Source: Costus lasius (lineage: Eukaryota > Streptophyta > Magnoliopsida > Zingiberales > Costaceae). Taken from it: a stretch of 64,000 bases of DNA. The notes below the pieces were generated by a model. It did not search any database and was not told the origin of the DNA. It saw nothing but the letters and a program-made list of their open reading frames with translations. This document shows, one piece after another, positions 10,530-20,724 of the stretch (position 1 is its first letter; each line of letters opens with the position of its first letter). The position numbers and the translations under genes were made by a program. Location of the stretch: contig CM050449.1 of the NCBI GenBank assembly GCA_027563935.2, positions 89,070,371-89,134,370 of the forward strand. The letters run 5' to 3'.

Positions 10530-12130
10530 AAAGAGTTAGAATTGAAAAGAACTTTGGTGATGACTTCATAACATATTTAATTGAAGATGCACCAAGTACT
10601 TATCAAGATGCTATTAACTCTCCTGATGCTCCTTTTTGGAAGGAGGCAATTTATACTGAGATGGAATCAATCCTAAGTAATCATACTTGGATTCTCATTG
10701 ACTTACCTCCTGGAAACAAACCTTTAAGATGCAAATGGATATTTAAAAAGAAGTTAAGAACTGATGGATCTGTAGAAAAGAATAAGACACGTTTAGTAGT
10801 TCAAGGCTTTAGTCAAAAAGCCAAAATTGACTACTTTGATACTTATGCACCTATTGCAAGAATAACTACTATAAGAGTTATACTTGCATTTGCTTCTATC
10901 CATAATCTGTTTGTACATCAGATGGATGTGAAGACTACTTTTCTGCATGGAGATCTTAAAGAAGAAATTTATACGAACCAACTAGAAGGATTTATTTCAC
11001 CTGATAATGAAAATAAAGTTTGTAAATTAGTAAGGTCTTTATATGGACTTAAACAAGCACCTAAACAATGGCATGAAAAATTTGATAAAATAATTCTTTC
11101 TTTTGGTTTTCAAATAAATGAATCAGATAATTGCTTATATATTAAAAAGATTGATGAGAATAATTTTATCATCTTATGTCTATATGTAAATGATATTCTC
11201 ATCTTAGCTCCTAACTTAGATTTAATAACTGAAATTAAATCTGTTCTTTCAGATAACTTTGATATGAAAGATTTAGGAGAAGCAGATATCATTCTAAGAA
11301 TGAAAACAACAAAATCATTAAATACATTAACTTTATCTCAATCTCATTACAAAAATAAAATGATAGAAAATTTTGGATTTTCTAAATGCACTTCTCTTTC
11401 TACTCCTTATGATTTTAGTGTTTCATTAGAAAAGAATAATGGAAAATCTAAAAAACAAGAAAAATATGCTCAGTGTATAGGATCACTCTTATACCTTTCA
11501 AATAGGACAAAACCTGACATAGTCTATGCAGTATATAGGTTAAGTAGATATACTAGTAATCTTAGTACATCTCACTGGACTGCTCTAGATAGAGTATTTA
11601 GATATCTAAATGGCACAATTTCATATGGTTTGAAATTTACTGGATTCCCTTCTATATTAGAAGGTTTCAGTGATGCCAACTGGATATCTGATTCCATTGA
11701 TATTAAATTTATTTCAGGCTATGTGTTCATATTAGGTGGAAGTGCCATCACATGGAAATCTTCTAAACAATCAATAATTGCTAGAAGCACTATGGAAGCA
11801 GAATTAGTGGCTTTGGATACCACTTGTATAGAAGCTAAATGGCTTAAAAACTTAATTTCTTCTCTTCCATTCTCTACAACTCCTTTAGCTCCTATCTTTG
11901 TTCATTGTGATTCACAAGCAGCAATAGAATTTTGTAAAAAGAAATTAATAAATACTAAAATGAGTCGTCATATAAAAATTAGACAAAAGTCTATTAGATG
12001 GCTAGACTCACATGGAGTTGTAGCTCTTTCTTTTATAAAGACTGAGCACAACATAGCCGATGGCTTGACCAAAGTCTTGCCTAAGACAAAGATCCTAGAA
12101 GTATCGAGAGGAATGAGAATTAGTCTGTAA
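10530..12130 (+). pseudogene. copia B reverse transcriptase-RNase H, YVDD changed to YVND
   Basis: A long open frame (489 codons from Met 10661, open further upstream to about 10530) covers [12 protein letters not shown], the KARLVVQG-type block, the [11 protein letters not shown] block, the catalytic region, and the RNase H domain with [15 protein letters not shown] and the final HNIADGLTK. The reverse-transcriptase signature YVDD reads YVND, so one metal-binding Asp is replaced by Asn. Despite its open length the enzyme is expected to be inactive. Confidence 0.9.
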
Positions 12131-12730
12131 ATAGGCCTTTCAGCAGCAGTGGAAACCCAACCTCTGTGATAAGAGATCTCTTGAAGGAGGTTCAATGGTA
12201 ATAACAAGCTGATTGACTGGCCAATAAGCACTTTGAAAAATAAAACTATAAAACATTACGATGTATAAAATTTTATGTGATAAAGTTGATAATCTACACT
12301 CTTATTCTTGAGGATAGATTTGTGCTTATATTGTAGAGGAAAGGAAAACTTCCCAAAGTGGTTAATTACCATGAGATGAGCCTCTATACTCATCCTTTGC
12401 AGGGAACTTCCTATATGAGAGAGTCCGTATATAGCCGCGGCTGAGGACATAGACAATCCTTAGAAGCTCTCATGAAGATACACGCGCACGGCCAAAAATT
12501 CGCAACCCTGCGATCAGATATACCCTGTATTATGTGTGGATTTGTTCTAATCTGGGTCCAAGGAAATTAGTTCAAGACTAGTTTATTATTTTTCCTTCAG
12601 ATGAAAATATTTTCACTAAGCAAAGGTATGCCTTTAAGTGCACTTTACTCACCACATGATATAAGTATTGAGCAACAATTTATTTTTTCTTAAATTCATT
12701 TATATTAATTTTTTTTAATTCTGTGAGGGA
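12131..12730 (+). other. copia B 3' untranslated region
   Basis: About 600 bp between the pol stop and the 3' LTR, with no domain recognised. The last purines before the LTR (TGTGAGGGA) fit a polypurine tract. Confidence 0.6.
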
Positions 12731-13321
12731 TTATTGGAATAAAATTAAAAAAAGGTTTTAATTGATTTTCTTAATTGAAATAAGCATTAGCTATTAAATT
12801 ATTAATAGCTAATGTTTCCTTTTCTTTTTTCTTTTAATGTAACCAATTGCCATCAATTTAATTCAATTTTGGAAAGTGAATTAAATACTTTGATTGGCTT
12901 TTATTTTGCTGCACAACGTTAACATTGTTAACGTTGGATTTGGGTCGTTGGACTTTACCTATTAGAAGGAAATAAGTCTCGATTATTTGGTTAACAAGTC
13001 TAAGCCGAGAGCTTTGACAAGCTTTTCTTCATCTTCTCTTGATTTTCTTCTTTGGTTCTTTGGTTTTCTGCTGCTCAATTGCTGAAAAGGAGTCTGGTGA
13101 TCTTCTCCACGGTCGTGACCCACAGGAGGAGTATCCTGGTCGTATCCTGGGTGTTCAGTTCGGAATCAACTTGCACGAGAGCTCGAAACTTTCACCTAAG
13201 GACAATGTATCGCGCTTCCGGGTTTTTCATTCTTAAACATCTCTTTTATTTTCTACAAATTAATATTATAAATGCATGTGAAATTGTTGTTAAAATAAAT
13301 TCTTGAAAATTCCCCACAACA
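12731..13321 (+). repeat. 3' LTR of copia B
   Basis: Matches the 5' LTR; the expected TG start is mutated to TA and the end is CCCCACAACA. The same palindromes occur at 12786-12813 and 12915-12935, the latter perfect here (AACGTTAAC/GTTAACGTT). It is followed by the duplicated target ATGTC. Confidence 0.92.
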
Positions 13322-13326
13322 ATGTC

Positions 13327-13555
13327 AAGGATGCAATATTGCAACTTATGAGCTCATATTCTATAAAGTCATAATTCATGAGAGTATTAAGAATCAAAGT
13401 CAATAGTACAACCGACTATTTTAAGTTTACAATAAGTCAATAATAGCTTAAAGTCACAATTCAAAAATTACAATTTACAAGTCCAACTATCAAAGTTCAA
13501 ATGATTTAACAATTCAAATGTAAATCCAAAATTCAAATATCTAATAGTCAAAATC
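13327..13555. other. AT-rich spacer downstream of hAT transposase tail
   Basis: No gene. Many near-repeats of CAAATTCAAA/CAATTCAAA type. It lies 3' of the hAT transposase tail on the minus strand and is probably part of that old element. Confidence 0.35.
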
Positions 13556-13728
13556 TTAAAATAAATTTTCAGTTGATTCATCATCAAAATTTTGATCTTC
13601 TTCATCTTTGTTACTTTTTTCTTCATCTTCATCTTCAACAAGATTATTAGTATCTTCTACAGCATGTGTATCACTAGGTGTGGAAACCTCCTCATTCCTT
13701 TTATCTCCTTCATCTTCACTCTCTTTGT
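13556..13728 (-). pseudogene. hAT transposase acidic C-terminal tail
   Basis: The minus strand encodes KESEDEGDKRNEEVSTP followed by a Glu/Asp-rich end and a stop. This resembles the acidic tail that ends plant DUF659/hAT transposases. Bases 13670-13727 recur at 19494-19552, next to the rest of such a transposase, so this is either a split-off end or a second copy. The longer open frame upstream runs into the GC-rich hAT element and is artefactual. Confidence 0.55.
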
Positions 13729-14217
13729 TAGGGATGACAAAAAACCCCATCCCCGACCCGACTCGATCCGAAGTCAACGGGGGAAAACCCGAGTTGATCG
13801 GGGGTCGGGTTGGGTTCGGGGAAAACCCGACGGGGGTATAGTCGGGTCGGGGTCGGGTATGGGAATTTAGGTACCTGCCCCGAACCCGACCCCGAACCCG
13901 CCCCAACTATTAAAATAACAAATTTACCCCTTATAAGTTATAACCTAGTTACTAAATTTTAATAATTTATGTAGAAATGATGATATAGATTATGTAAAAT
14001 ATTTTTTTATTTATATATTATGAATAAAGAATGTAAATTAATTTTAAAATATTATTTATAATATATATTTATTTTTTAGGTCGGGCGGGGTCGGGTTTCC
14101 CCGCGGGGTTGGGTGTGGGGCATGGTTTTCTAAACTCGTTGGGTTCGGGGTTAGGTTCGAGGACGGGTTTGGGGAAGTCGGGGATGGCAAAACCCGACCC
14201 CGACCCGCCCCGTTGCC
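13729..14217. mobile_element. GC-rich non-autonomous hAT element, right end truncated
   Basis: The left end TAGGGATGACAAAAAACCCC is followed by dense CCCGACCCCGACCCG motifs. The right side carries the inverted counterparts and stops at CCCCGTTGCC, lacking the last few bases (ATCCCTA expected). The middle is AT-rich and non-coding. It is a known style of plant non-autonomous hAT element with GGGTCGGG subterminal repeats. It inserted into the transposase tail; the truncation fits a later rearrangement with the block to the right. Confidence 0.75.
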
Positions 14218-14218
14218 T

Positions 14219-14710
14219 TCTGATGCAGGAGCAAACGGGCCCATGAACACACTTGAGGGCGGCCCAACCCCTCCAAAAGATACTTGGGGAGACTCCCCAG
14301 GACCCCAGGAATTTTCCCTGGAAATTTCACCCAAGTCAGAGTTCCCTAGACCCCGACACGGCCAGGCCGTGCGCCCCATCACGGCCGTGACACGGTCGCC
14401 CGAAGACGCGAACGCCGAACACGGTCGTGCTCCTAAGCACGGGCAAGCCGTGCCCACCTCTATGGATTTCGACGACGCCAAGCACGGGCGTGACTCCAAG
14501 CACGGGCAGGCCGTGCTCAATTCTATGGATCACGGCGACTCTGAACACGGCCGTGCTCACCATCACGGCCAGGCCGTGTTCGCCCCTGACGACTCGTTGC
14601 AGCCCCGACGACCCCACTTCGACGTGCATCACCCTCCCTACCATGTTGCTCCACCCAATGATGATCAAAAGGAGCCCAACAACGTGGAAGTCCGACGATC
14701 CCAACGCTAA
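14219..14710 (+). CDS. repeat-protein ORF (HGRA/HGQAV 21-residue repeats), probably retroelement-derived
   Basis: The open frame has no clear Met start; it opens inside the neighbouring hAT end and closes at 14710. It encodes three 21-residue repeats, with His codons at 14420, 14483 and 14546 (exact 63-nt period). Each repeat carries an HGRA/HGRD half and an HGQAV half, preceded by a half-copy. At DNA level the repeats are built on CACGGCCGTG-like palindromes. The composition is far more GC-rich than the neighbours. I do not know its function. Its context (putative gypsy LTR 4 kb downstream) suggests part of a retroelement open frame. Confidence 0.4.
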   Translation, partial: SDAGANGPMNTLEGGPTPPKDTWGDSPGPQEFSLEISPKSEFPRPRHGQAVRPITAVTRSPEDANAEHGRAPKHGQAVPTSMDFDDAKHGRDSKHGQAVLNSMDHGDSEHGRAHHHGQAVFAPDDSLQPRRPHFDVHHPPYHVAPPNDDQKEPNNVEVRRSQR

Positions 14711-15220
14711 AGTAGGCCCCCGGATCGCTTCTTAGGAGTCATTAGCCCCCTTTCCATACACACCGGAGTAGCGTAGCCCAAGGGCGCTCCAAGCCAGCCC
14801 TCTGAGGATCCAACTCCAAGTGGGTCACTCAATCTCATTAGCAATACGGCCCAAGAACAAGCCGTGACAGTGGTAACCCAGCCCACGACTTCAAAGTTTT
14901 GCTATCTTGTCGTGATGTGCTCGGAGCGCGTCTAAACCGTCTCCGCTAAGGCTAAAGGACCAAGGACCTACGCCCCCTCGCAGGAATAGTTGGTAGTTGG
15001 TAGGGTTTTATACTTTCTTGTTTTATGTGGCAGCTTGACCACTTTATAGTAGTTAGTTTGTTAGGATGTTGTCCCCTGGTCTTGTTCCCCTCCTTGTCTT
15101 ATGTTGAACCATGTATTCTTACCCAAAATGCATACAAAGAAGTCGAGTATACAAATGAAATCTACATGCTGAAAAAATCTAAGACAAGTCCACTCGATTT
15201 TTGCATCACAGCACTAGAAC
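14711..15220. other. unrecognised segment
   Basis: No gene recognised. GC-rich at first, then AT-rich from about 15000. It may be untranslated sequence of the same composite element. Confidence 0.3.
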
Positions 15221-15572
15221 TCATTTTGACTTTAGTGATACTCCATCCAAGAATAGTCCATGCTCCACAATGCCTTCAAGTGCTGAAATCTCCTTTCTTG
15301 CAGTGTTTGCATCTTTGAATTGTCGGTGACATAAGGCTTTCCATTGCCGTCTCGCATCCTTCCTCCTCGAATAATTCCTGCAATCTTATTTGATTATATT
15401 TCCAGCAGAACTGCACAACTTCCACTGCCGTCGCAAGCCCACTTCCACCCAGTACTAATACAAGCTTCGTCTCATCAGTCACTACCACAAACTTAACTGA
15501 TGCCGCCTCGACCATCTTCTCACGAAGTAGAACCCCTCCACGTCCCTTGACGAAATTGAGATCTCGATCCAC
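15221..15572 (-). pseudogene. ribose-5-phosphate isomerase fragment
   Basis: The minus strand reads DRDLNFVKGRGGVLLREKMV followed by FVVVTDETKLV, GGSGLA and VEVVQFCWKYN, a clear match to the C-terminal half of plant ribose-5-phosphate isomerase A (pentose-phosphate and Calvin cycle). A frameshift follows GCE. In the shifted frame GKPYVTDNS and ALEGIVEHGLFLDG continue to a stop at 15221-15223, with the beta-strand region normally between them deleted. The first half, including the GTGSTA site, is absent. Homology starts right after TTGCAACAG, which resembles a splice acceptor. It is a gene fragment, probably captured by or inserted in mobile DNA. Confidence 0.85.
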
Positions 15573-17638
15573 CTGTTGCAATCCCATAGTCACATTGAAA
15601 ACTTTACTAAACTAACAAATAAGATGTATAGAAACCTGTTCAAATAAGGAACGCCCTTATTTGAACTGAAGTTTGAAACCTGCTACAAGCGCCAGGGAGA
15701 AGATGTATAGAATCTTCAGCCGACTTCTAATTGACACAAGACCTGGATAAAAAAGAGGAAGATTAAGAAAATCTTTATCCTAGACAAAAGTCAAAAGGAA
15801 AGCTCGATTAAGAAAGATAAAGTATAATAAAGAAGATAAAAAAAAAAAAGGAGAAAGAAAGAAGCGAAGAAGAGCTGACGATATAACAATAGAGGAGCAC
15901 AAGAAGTTGCAGCCGAGAGTACAAAAAAAGGGAGAAAGAAGGGATGCCAGAAAAAGATGGGAAATGTAAGAGGAGAAGAAGGAGAGAAGGAGACTGTTTT
16001 ACAGAACAGAAGAAAATAAGTAGAAGAAGGCTACGGAAGACTGAACCATTGAAGTTATGAAAGAAGAGGAGAACGAACTTGACAAAAGGCTGAAGAAAAT
16101 CTTCCAATTTCAAGGTGAAGTAAAAAAATAATACAGCACAGTCAAAGACAAGCGAGATCCCGAGGTTCAATTCAGAAGATAATAAATTTATTACCTGATG
16201 GAGAAATCTGAACCTGATTCTTACTTCTCCTCCTCGCTACCACAAGAAAGACGAAAGGCGACGAGAATTGATTGTATACGTTCTTCGTCAAAACACTATG
16301 GAAGAATCAATTGGATCTTTCAGTAAGAATGCTGCAAGAGAAATACATTACAAAGACTTTCCGGACGGATTTCGTCACGGCGGAAAACCGTCCAGGCATG
16401 ATAAAAAAGAAACAGAGAATAATAGAGGACTCGACTTGATCGCCGACAAAAAAAAAAAAAAACCCAATCTTCAATCCGAAATTCAAAGAAGATCATATAT
16501 ATGAACGGATTCAACCCGACTTGCTATCAAATGATCCGACCTGCTTTTCAGAATTAGAAGAACTCATAAGCAAAAAAGGTGGGAACAAGCACCTGCTTGA
16601 GCCCTCTGCTGTTCTCTTCAAAACCAGGCGTCGAATCAATCCAGCATAGAAGAAATCCCTTTATTTGAACTTGCTATGAACCTCGTGGAGGAAATATACC
16701 GAGGCCCCGACTGAAACAAAAAGGCGATCAAAATAAAAAGATAAACGCATATCAAAACCTTTACCTTCAAATTAACAAAGGTTGATTACCTAAAGAGGAG
16801 AATCTGCTGCAACCCCAACAAAATCTATTTTGCTATAGTAGGACAACGCTAGGAGACATGACATCATCTCCTTTGTCGCCGTTGACCAAGAACTCAGTTG
16901 AATAAGCATCATTTCGCTTGGAATGATTTTATGGCTGGAATCTCCACCGTACTCATCTGCGCCTCCACTCCTTCTTCCGCTGACCACTGAAGGAGTGGTT
17001 GATGGCTGAGATTTCGATTGGAGCACCGACGCCATTTCTTCTGGTGCCGCCCGCGGAAGGTCGCCGGCTGAGACCTTGATTGAAGCAGCGCCACTTTCAG
17101 CAACCCTAAATACTTGGTCGCGTAAGATGAAGGAGAATGGCAAGGAGAAGCTTGCCGCCGCTCATGCTCAGTCTCCCCTCCACCTTCAACGAGTTCGGAG
17201 AAACATCTCAAAGGCCTCGTCGTCTAAGGCAATAAAACTACACATGGAGTTCTCGCTGAATGAAGAATAACTTTACTCTTTGGCAGAGAGATAAAACCAG
17301 AAATAAGTCAACTCGTTTGGTGCATTTAACTTCATCAACCCATATTGACCCAGTTTTGAAGCCCATCCAAAATTCAACAAGCTGAACTAATGATAAATTT
17401 CATACGATGGTTCCAGTTCAGCACGAGTGGCATTTGGCACTTAACCAAGCGCGTATCCAAAGTTTAAATCCAAATCAAAATCAAACAAGATTTAATAACG
17501 ATCCAACATTTGAAATATGAGGTTAAAGTGAAGTCAAAGGAATAATTGTATATCAGATAAAATTTAACAAGTCACATTTGACCAAATGTTGACCCCAAAA
17601 AGAAAATTCTCAAAACATTCACAATTGAATGCTGAAAG
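15573..17638. other. unrecognised segment with purine-rich tracts
   Basis: No domain recognised on either strand. It holds a perfect inverted repeat at 15638-15666, long A/G-rich runs (15820-16110, 16440-16460) and a GC-richer patch at 16960-17230 with overlapping minus-strand frames of unlike composition. CTTTAG|GTAATC near 16790 on the minus strand looks like a splice donor, but no gene model is supported. Confidence 0.3.
15638..15666. repeat. perfect inverted repeat, 12-bp arms
   Basis: GTTCAAATAAGG and its exact complement are separated by 5 bases. It could form a hairpin in DNA or RNA; no role known. Confidence 0.85.
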
Positions 17639-17740
17639 CCTTAGCGCATCGCGATGTGGTATTGTTTGGGAGGTGCGTACGTCGACATTATCGTCGCGGC
17701 GTAACTCCTCAATATGATGTTACGTTCGTTAAGGCCGAAG
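17639..17740. repeat. flanking module, copy 1 (left of hairpin array)
   Basis: Shares a 26-base identical block (17660-17685 with 18382-18407) and further similarity with the module right of the array. Both copies can pair GGAG with CTCC around an inner stem (CGAC/GTCG here). Confidence 0.75.
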
Positions 17741-17758
17741 TATTAATTTTTAAAAATC

Positions 17759-18350
17759 AAATTATCCAAAAAGTCGTAGGACCGGATAACTTTCAAATCA
17801 AATATCCAACAAGCTGTAAGGCCAGATATTTTTCTAAATTTAAATATCCAACAAGTCGCAAGACCGGATATTTTCAAATTATCCAACAAGCCGCAAGGTC
17901 GGGTGATTTTCCTCAAATTCAAATATCCAACAAGTCGCAAGACCGGATATTTTCCAAATCTAAATTATCCAACAAGTCGCAAGACCGGATAATTTTCAAA
18001 AATCCAAATTATCTAACAAGCCGCAAGGTCGAATAATTTCTTCAAGTTTAAATATCCAACAAGTCGCAAGACCGGATATTTTCCAAATCAAATTATCTAA
18101 CAAGCCGCAAGGCCTGATAATTTCTTCAAGTTTGAATATCCAGCAAGTCGCAAGGCCGGATAATTTCTTCAAGTTTGAATATCCAGCAAGTCGCAAGACC
18201 GGATATTTTCCAAGTTCAAATCATCCAACACGCCGCAAGGCCGGGTGATTTTCCTCGAACCAAATTATCCAATACGCCGCAAGGCCGGATATCCTTTCCA
18301 AATAAAACATCCAATACGCCATCAAGGCCGGATGATCTTCCAAATTCCAA
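17759..18350. repeat. array of about 14 hairpin-forming repeats (period 41-45 bp)
   Basis: Units start near 17761, 17802, 17844, 17878, 17923, 17964, 18008, 18052, 18092, 18136, 18179, 18220, 18264 and 18308. Each can fold as an outer stem (typically ATATCC with GGATAT), a 5-base 5' bulge AACAA, an inner stem GTC/GAC and a loop GCAA, with one unpaired C on the 3' side. The outer stem varies as ATTATC/GATAAT, ATCATCC/GGGTGAT and CATCC/GGATG, the inner as GCC/GGC, so paired positions change together. Tandem repeats of this kind are known in the hypervariable 3' untranslated region of Tat/Ogre gypsy elements, which would fit a putative LTR just downstream. No coding role is seen. Confidence 0.85.
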
Positions 18351-18361
18351 TATCCAACACA

Positions 18362-18460
18362 CCTTAATGCATTATGCGGAATATTGTTTGGGAGGTGCGT
18401 ACGTCGATGTTTATCATCGAGGCATAGCTCCTCAATATGATATCGTGCTGCCAAGGCTGG
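18362..18460. repeat. flanking module, copy 2 (right of hairpin array)
   Basis: Direct copy of the module at 17639-17740. Here TCGATG pairs with CATCGA around TTTAT, inside GGAG/CTCC and ATATTG/CAATAT. The inner stem differs from copy 1 but keeps pairing. Confidence 0.75.
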
Positions 18461-18682
18461 ATATTATCCCAAGTCTAAGCATCCCATAAGTCATCGCAAG
18501 ACTAAACACTTGACCAAACACAAATTGCCCAAATTGATAAAAGACTCTTTGCTTTCATTGCTCGTGTATCATGTCAAGTCATGTATCTTCATAATGCTTC
18601 TGAATAAAATTGTTTAGTCTTGTATTTCATTTCATAATATAGATCTCTTAATCAAAGGTTTCCTAATTTTTGGGGTAATTAA

Positions 18683-19490
18683 CAATGAGCGCTTGCGCTC
18701 ATTGGAAGCCGGATCCCATTAAACAATAAGCCTTATTAATTTAAGGTGAATTTGAAACGGTCATAATACATTCTCAATGTAACATTTTTTTGACCCCACA
18801 TCTTATAAAAGAGAGGGGTTGGCCAGCATCCCTCTTCAGTTCTCTTTGGTGTAGAGAGTTCTCCTAGTGAGCTTAGAAGTCGCCAGCATTGTGTGAAGAT
18901 GAGCCGGAGCCTCGCCTTCGTCGTTGTTCGGGTCGAAGACGTCTCTTCGATTCCAAGTTGTTTCCTCTTCCGTTTTGAAGTAAATCCCACCTTTTCGGTG
19001 GGTCAGGTTCGTCTGTTTTCTCCTTCTCGCTTTGATAACAAATTGGTTTTCCCCTCCCATCTTCACCCACGCCAATCCGCACGTCGGAGCGTGGTCGGTT
19101 CTCTTGTTTCTTTGGTTTGTTTCAGCCCTCAAGGCGGATGAGCTGACCCCTGCGCACTCGCTGTTCCTCGCGTGGCTGAGCTTAAAACGCGCTAAGAGAG
19201 CTGCGAGGAATGCTTAAAAATGCTGTGAGGTTAGCATGTTGCGTTAAATAGTTGGGTGCCGTTCCTTTCATTTGCATTTGTGTTGCCTTGATCGAAATCA
19301 TCGCTGTTTTCATTGTGTTTTCTATCGGTTTCCCTGCACCTTTCCGACACGTTTTCTCTTCCCTCGCCTCACGATCCTCTCAGGTTTTATCGCGCATTGT
19401 GTAAAACCCTAGAGTATGGCTTAAGGACCCTCTCACCTATTAATCGCTACATCACCATCCCTACTCTTTGTCGATATCAAGAGCACCAAG
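18683..19490 (+). repeat. putative LTR with TATA box
   Basis: Begins TGAGCGCTTGCGCTCA, a near-perfect palindrome. A TATA box (TATAAAAG) lies at 18804-18811, followed by a C/T-rich leader-like stretch. It ends near the junction with the duplicated hAT tail. This is the layout of a gypsy LTR, but no second copy is in the window, so it is a candidate only. No clear PBS follows. Confidence 0.4.
18804..18811 (+). promoter_or_regulatory. TATA box in putative LTR
   Basis: TATAAAAG with a CT-rich stretch 30-40 bases downstream, the arrangement of a plant RNA polymerase II start. Confidence 0.45.
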
Positions 19491-19691
19491 TGCATCACTA
19501 GGTGTGGAAACCTCCTAATTTATTTGATCTCCTTCATCTTCACTCTTCTTTGAGCAACTTGCTGCATTTAAACCATATATTTGCTCATCAGTTATCCATT
19601 ATTTATCTAAGGATAACTAAACAAAACTAATATACTCTAGTTATATTAACTTGTTGCTCCAATATTTTCAAATTGTGTTTTACAAGAACTA

Positions 19692-20674
19692 AATTATTCT
19701 TCTTCTTTTTGGCGCAAATGATTTCTTTGTTTTTAATAGACCTAAAAAATTTAAAAATAAGAGTAAATTAAATTTGTTAAATAATATTGATTAAATCAAT
19801 ATATAAAAAATTAAATTCATTCTAACCTAATATACTTTAATTCCTTTCACACCCTAAAGAACAACATTTTAAACTTAACATACGTATAGAAAATCTCTTT
19901 ATCTCAGGACAGTCATCTCCATAAGAATCTTACCACTTAGTTGGAGTCTTCCTATCTCTTATCATGATTGCAGGATCACTGCCAAATAATCCCTTTGCAT
20001 CCTTAAAATTTTCAGTTTCATATTAATTTTTGTTTATTCTTCTAGGTTAAGAACCATTCTTACAAAACAATTATACAACTCACTTTTGACATTAGCATTA
20101 AGCTTAAAAGTCGGGCTATAATGAAATTATGGATTTAAATAATAGCCTGACATTCTTGAAATTCAATTAGATATTCTCTTTAGCTTGATGATTCTCTTCA
20201 TAAATAAATTTCATAGTTGCCTTTTCATCAGAATCAACCAAACGTAACATTTCAATGATTGACAGAGTAGCTTTAACACAAAGAATAATATTTTTTCAAA
20301 AACTAGTAACCAATACTAATTGTAGAATCTTTTTCTCCTATTCAATTCTTAAAAATTTGTTTAACATTGACTAAAAGTAAATGTAAAGTAAAATATGATG
20401 TAGCAAACTGAATAGCAGCTGATCTAATTAAATCTTCCCCATTTGTAAATTGTCTTAATATTAATATAATCATAGTCTTTGCATAGATAAATGTGTATAC
20501 CCTTTTACCTTTAGCAATAATCATATAGTGTGTGCTTAATTTCTTGTCAAAATCTTCAAGAAACAAGTCAAGCCAATGTGTTGCACAAGAAGTCCAAAAT
20601 ATGCTCTCTCTTTTTTTTTTCTATCAACATTTCTCCTGTTACCTTGTGGTTTGCTACATTATCAATAATAATTT
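19692..20674. repeat. tandem duplication in hAT pseudogene, copy A
   Basis: About 1 kb, aligned with copy B at 20725-21738 with an offset of 1033 bp at the left end and 1064 bp at the right. The difference comes partly from a segment near 21415-21460 that is present only in copy B. Confidence 0.85.
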
Positions 20675-20724
20675 AAGCATGAACAAGTCTAAAACTGATG
20701 AAGACTGGATATTTGAGCATGAAC

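Larger units (their letters stand above)
6052..13321 (+). mobile_element. Ty1/copia retrotransposon B, complete but dead
   Basis: Two ~590-bp LTRs flank gag-PR-IN-RT-RNase H in copia order. The sequence ATGTC occurs immediately left (6047-6051) and right (13322-13326), a 5-bp target-site duplication, so this is one intact insertion about 7.27 kb long. The LTRs differ at roughly 40 of 590 positions by eye, indicating an old insertion. A hAT element later jumped into gag. I do not recognise a canonical iMet PBS after the 5' LTR. Purines (TGTGAGGGA) precede the 3' LTR as a PPT. Confidence 0.92.

Noticed and set aside
13592..13906. Frames across the GC-rich hAT element (for example Arg/Gly/Pro-rich 116 codons)
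   Set aside because: Most of each frame is subterminal repeat; only the acidic tail part resembles transposase.
17629..18489. Frames of 65-135 codons on both strands across the repeat array, and the idea of a CRISPR-like array
   Set aside because: The frames follow the tandem repeat. The units are diverged throughout with no unique spacers, and this is a plant genome.
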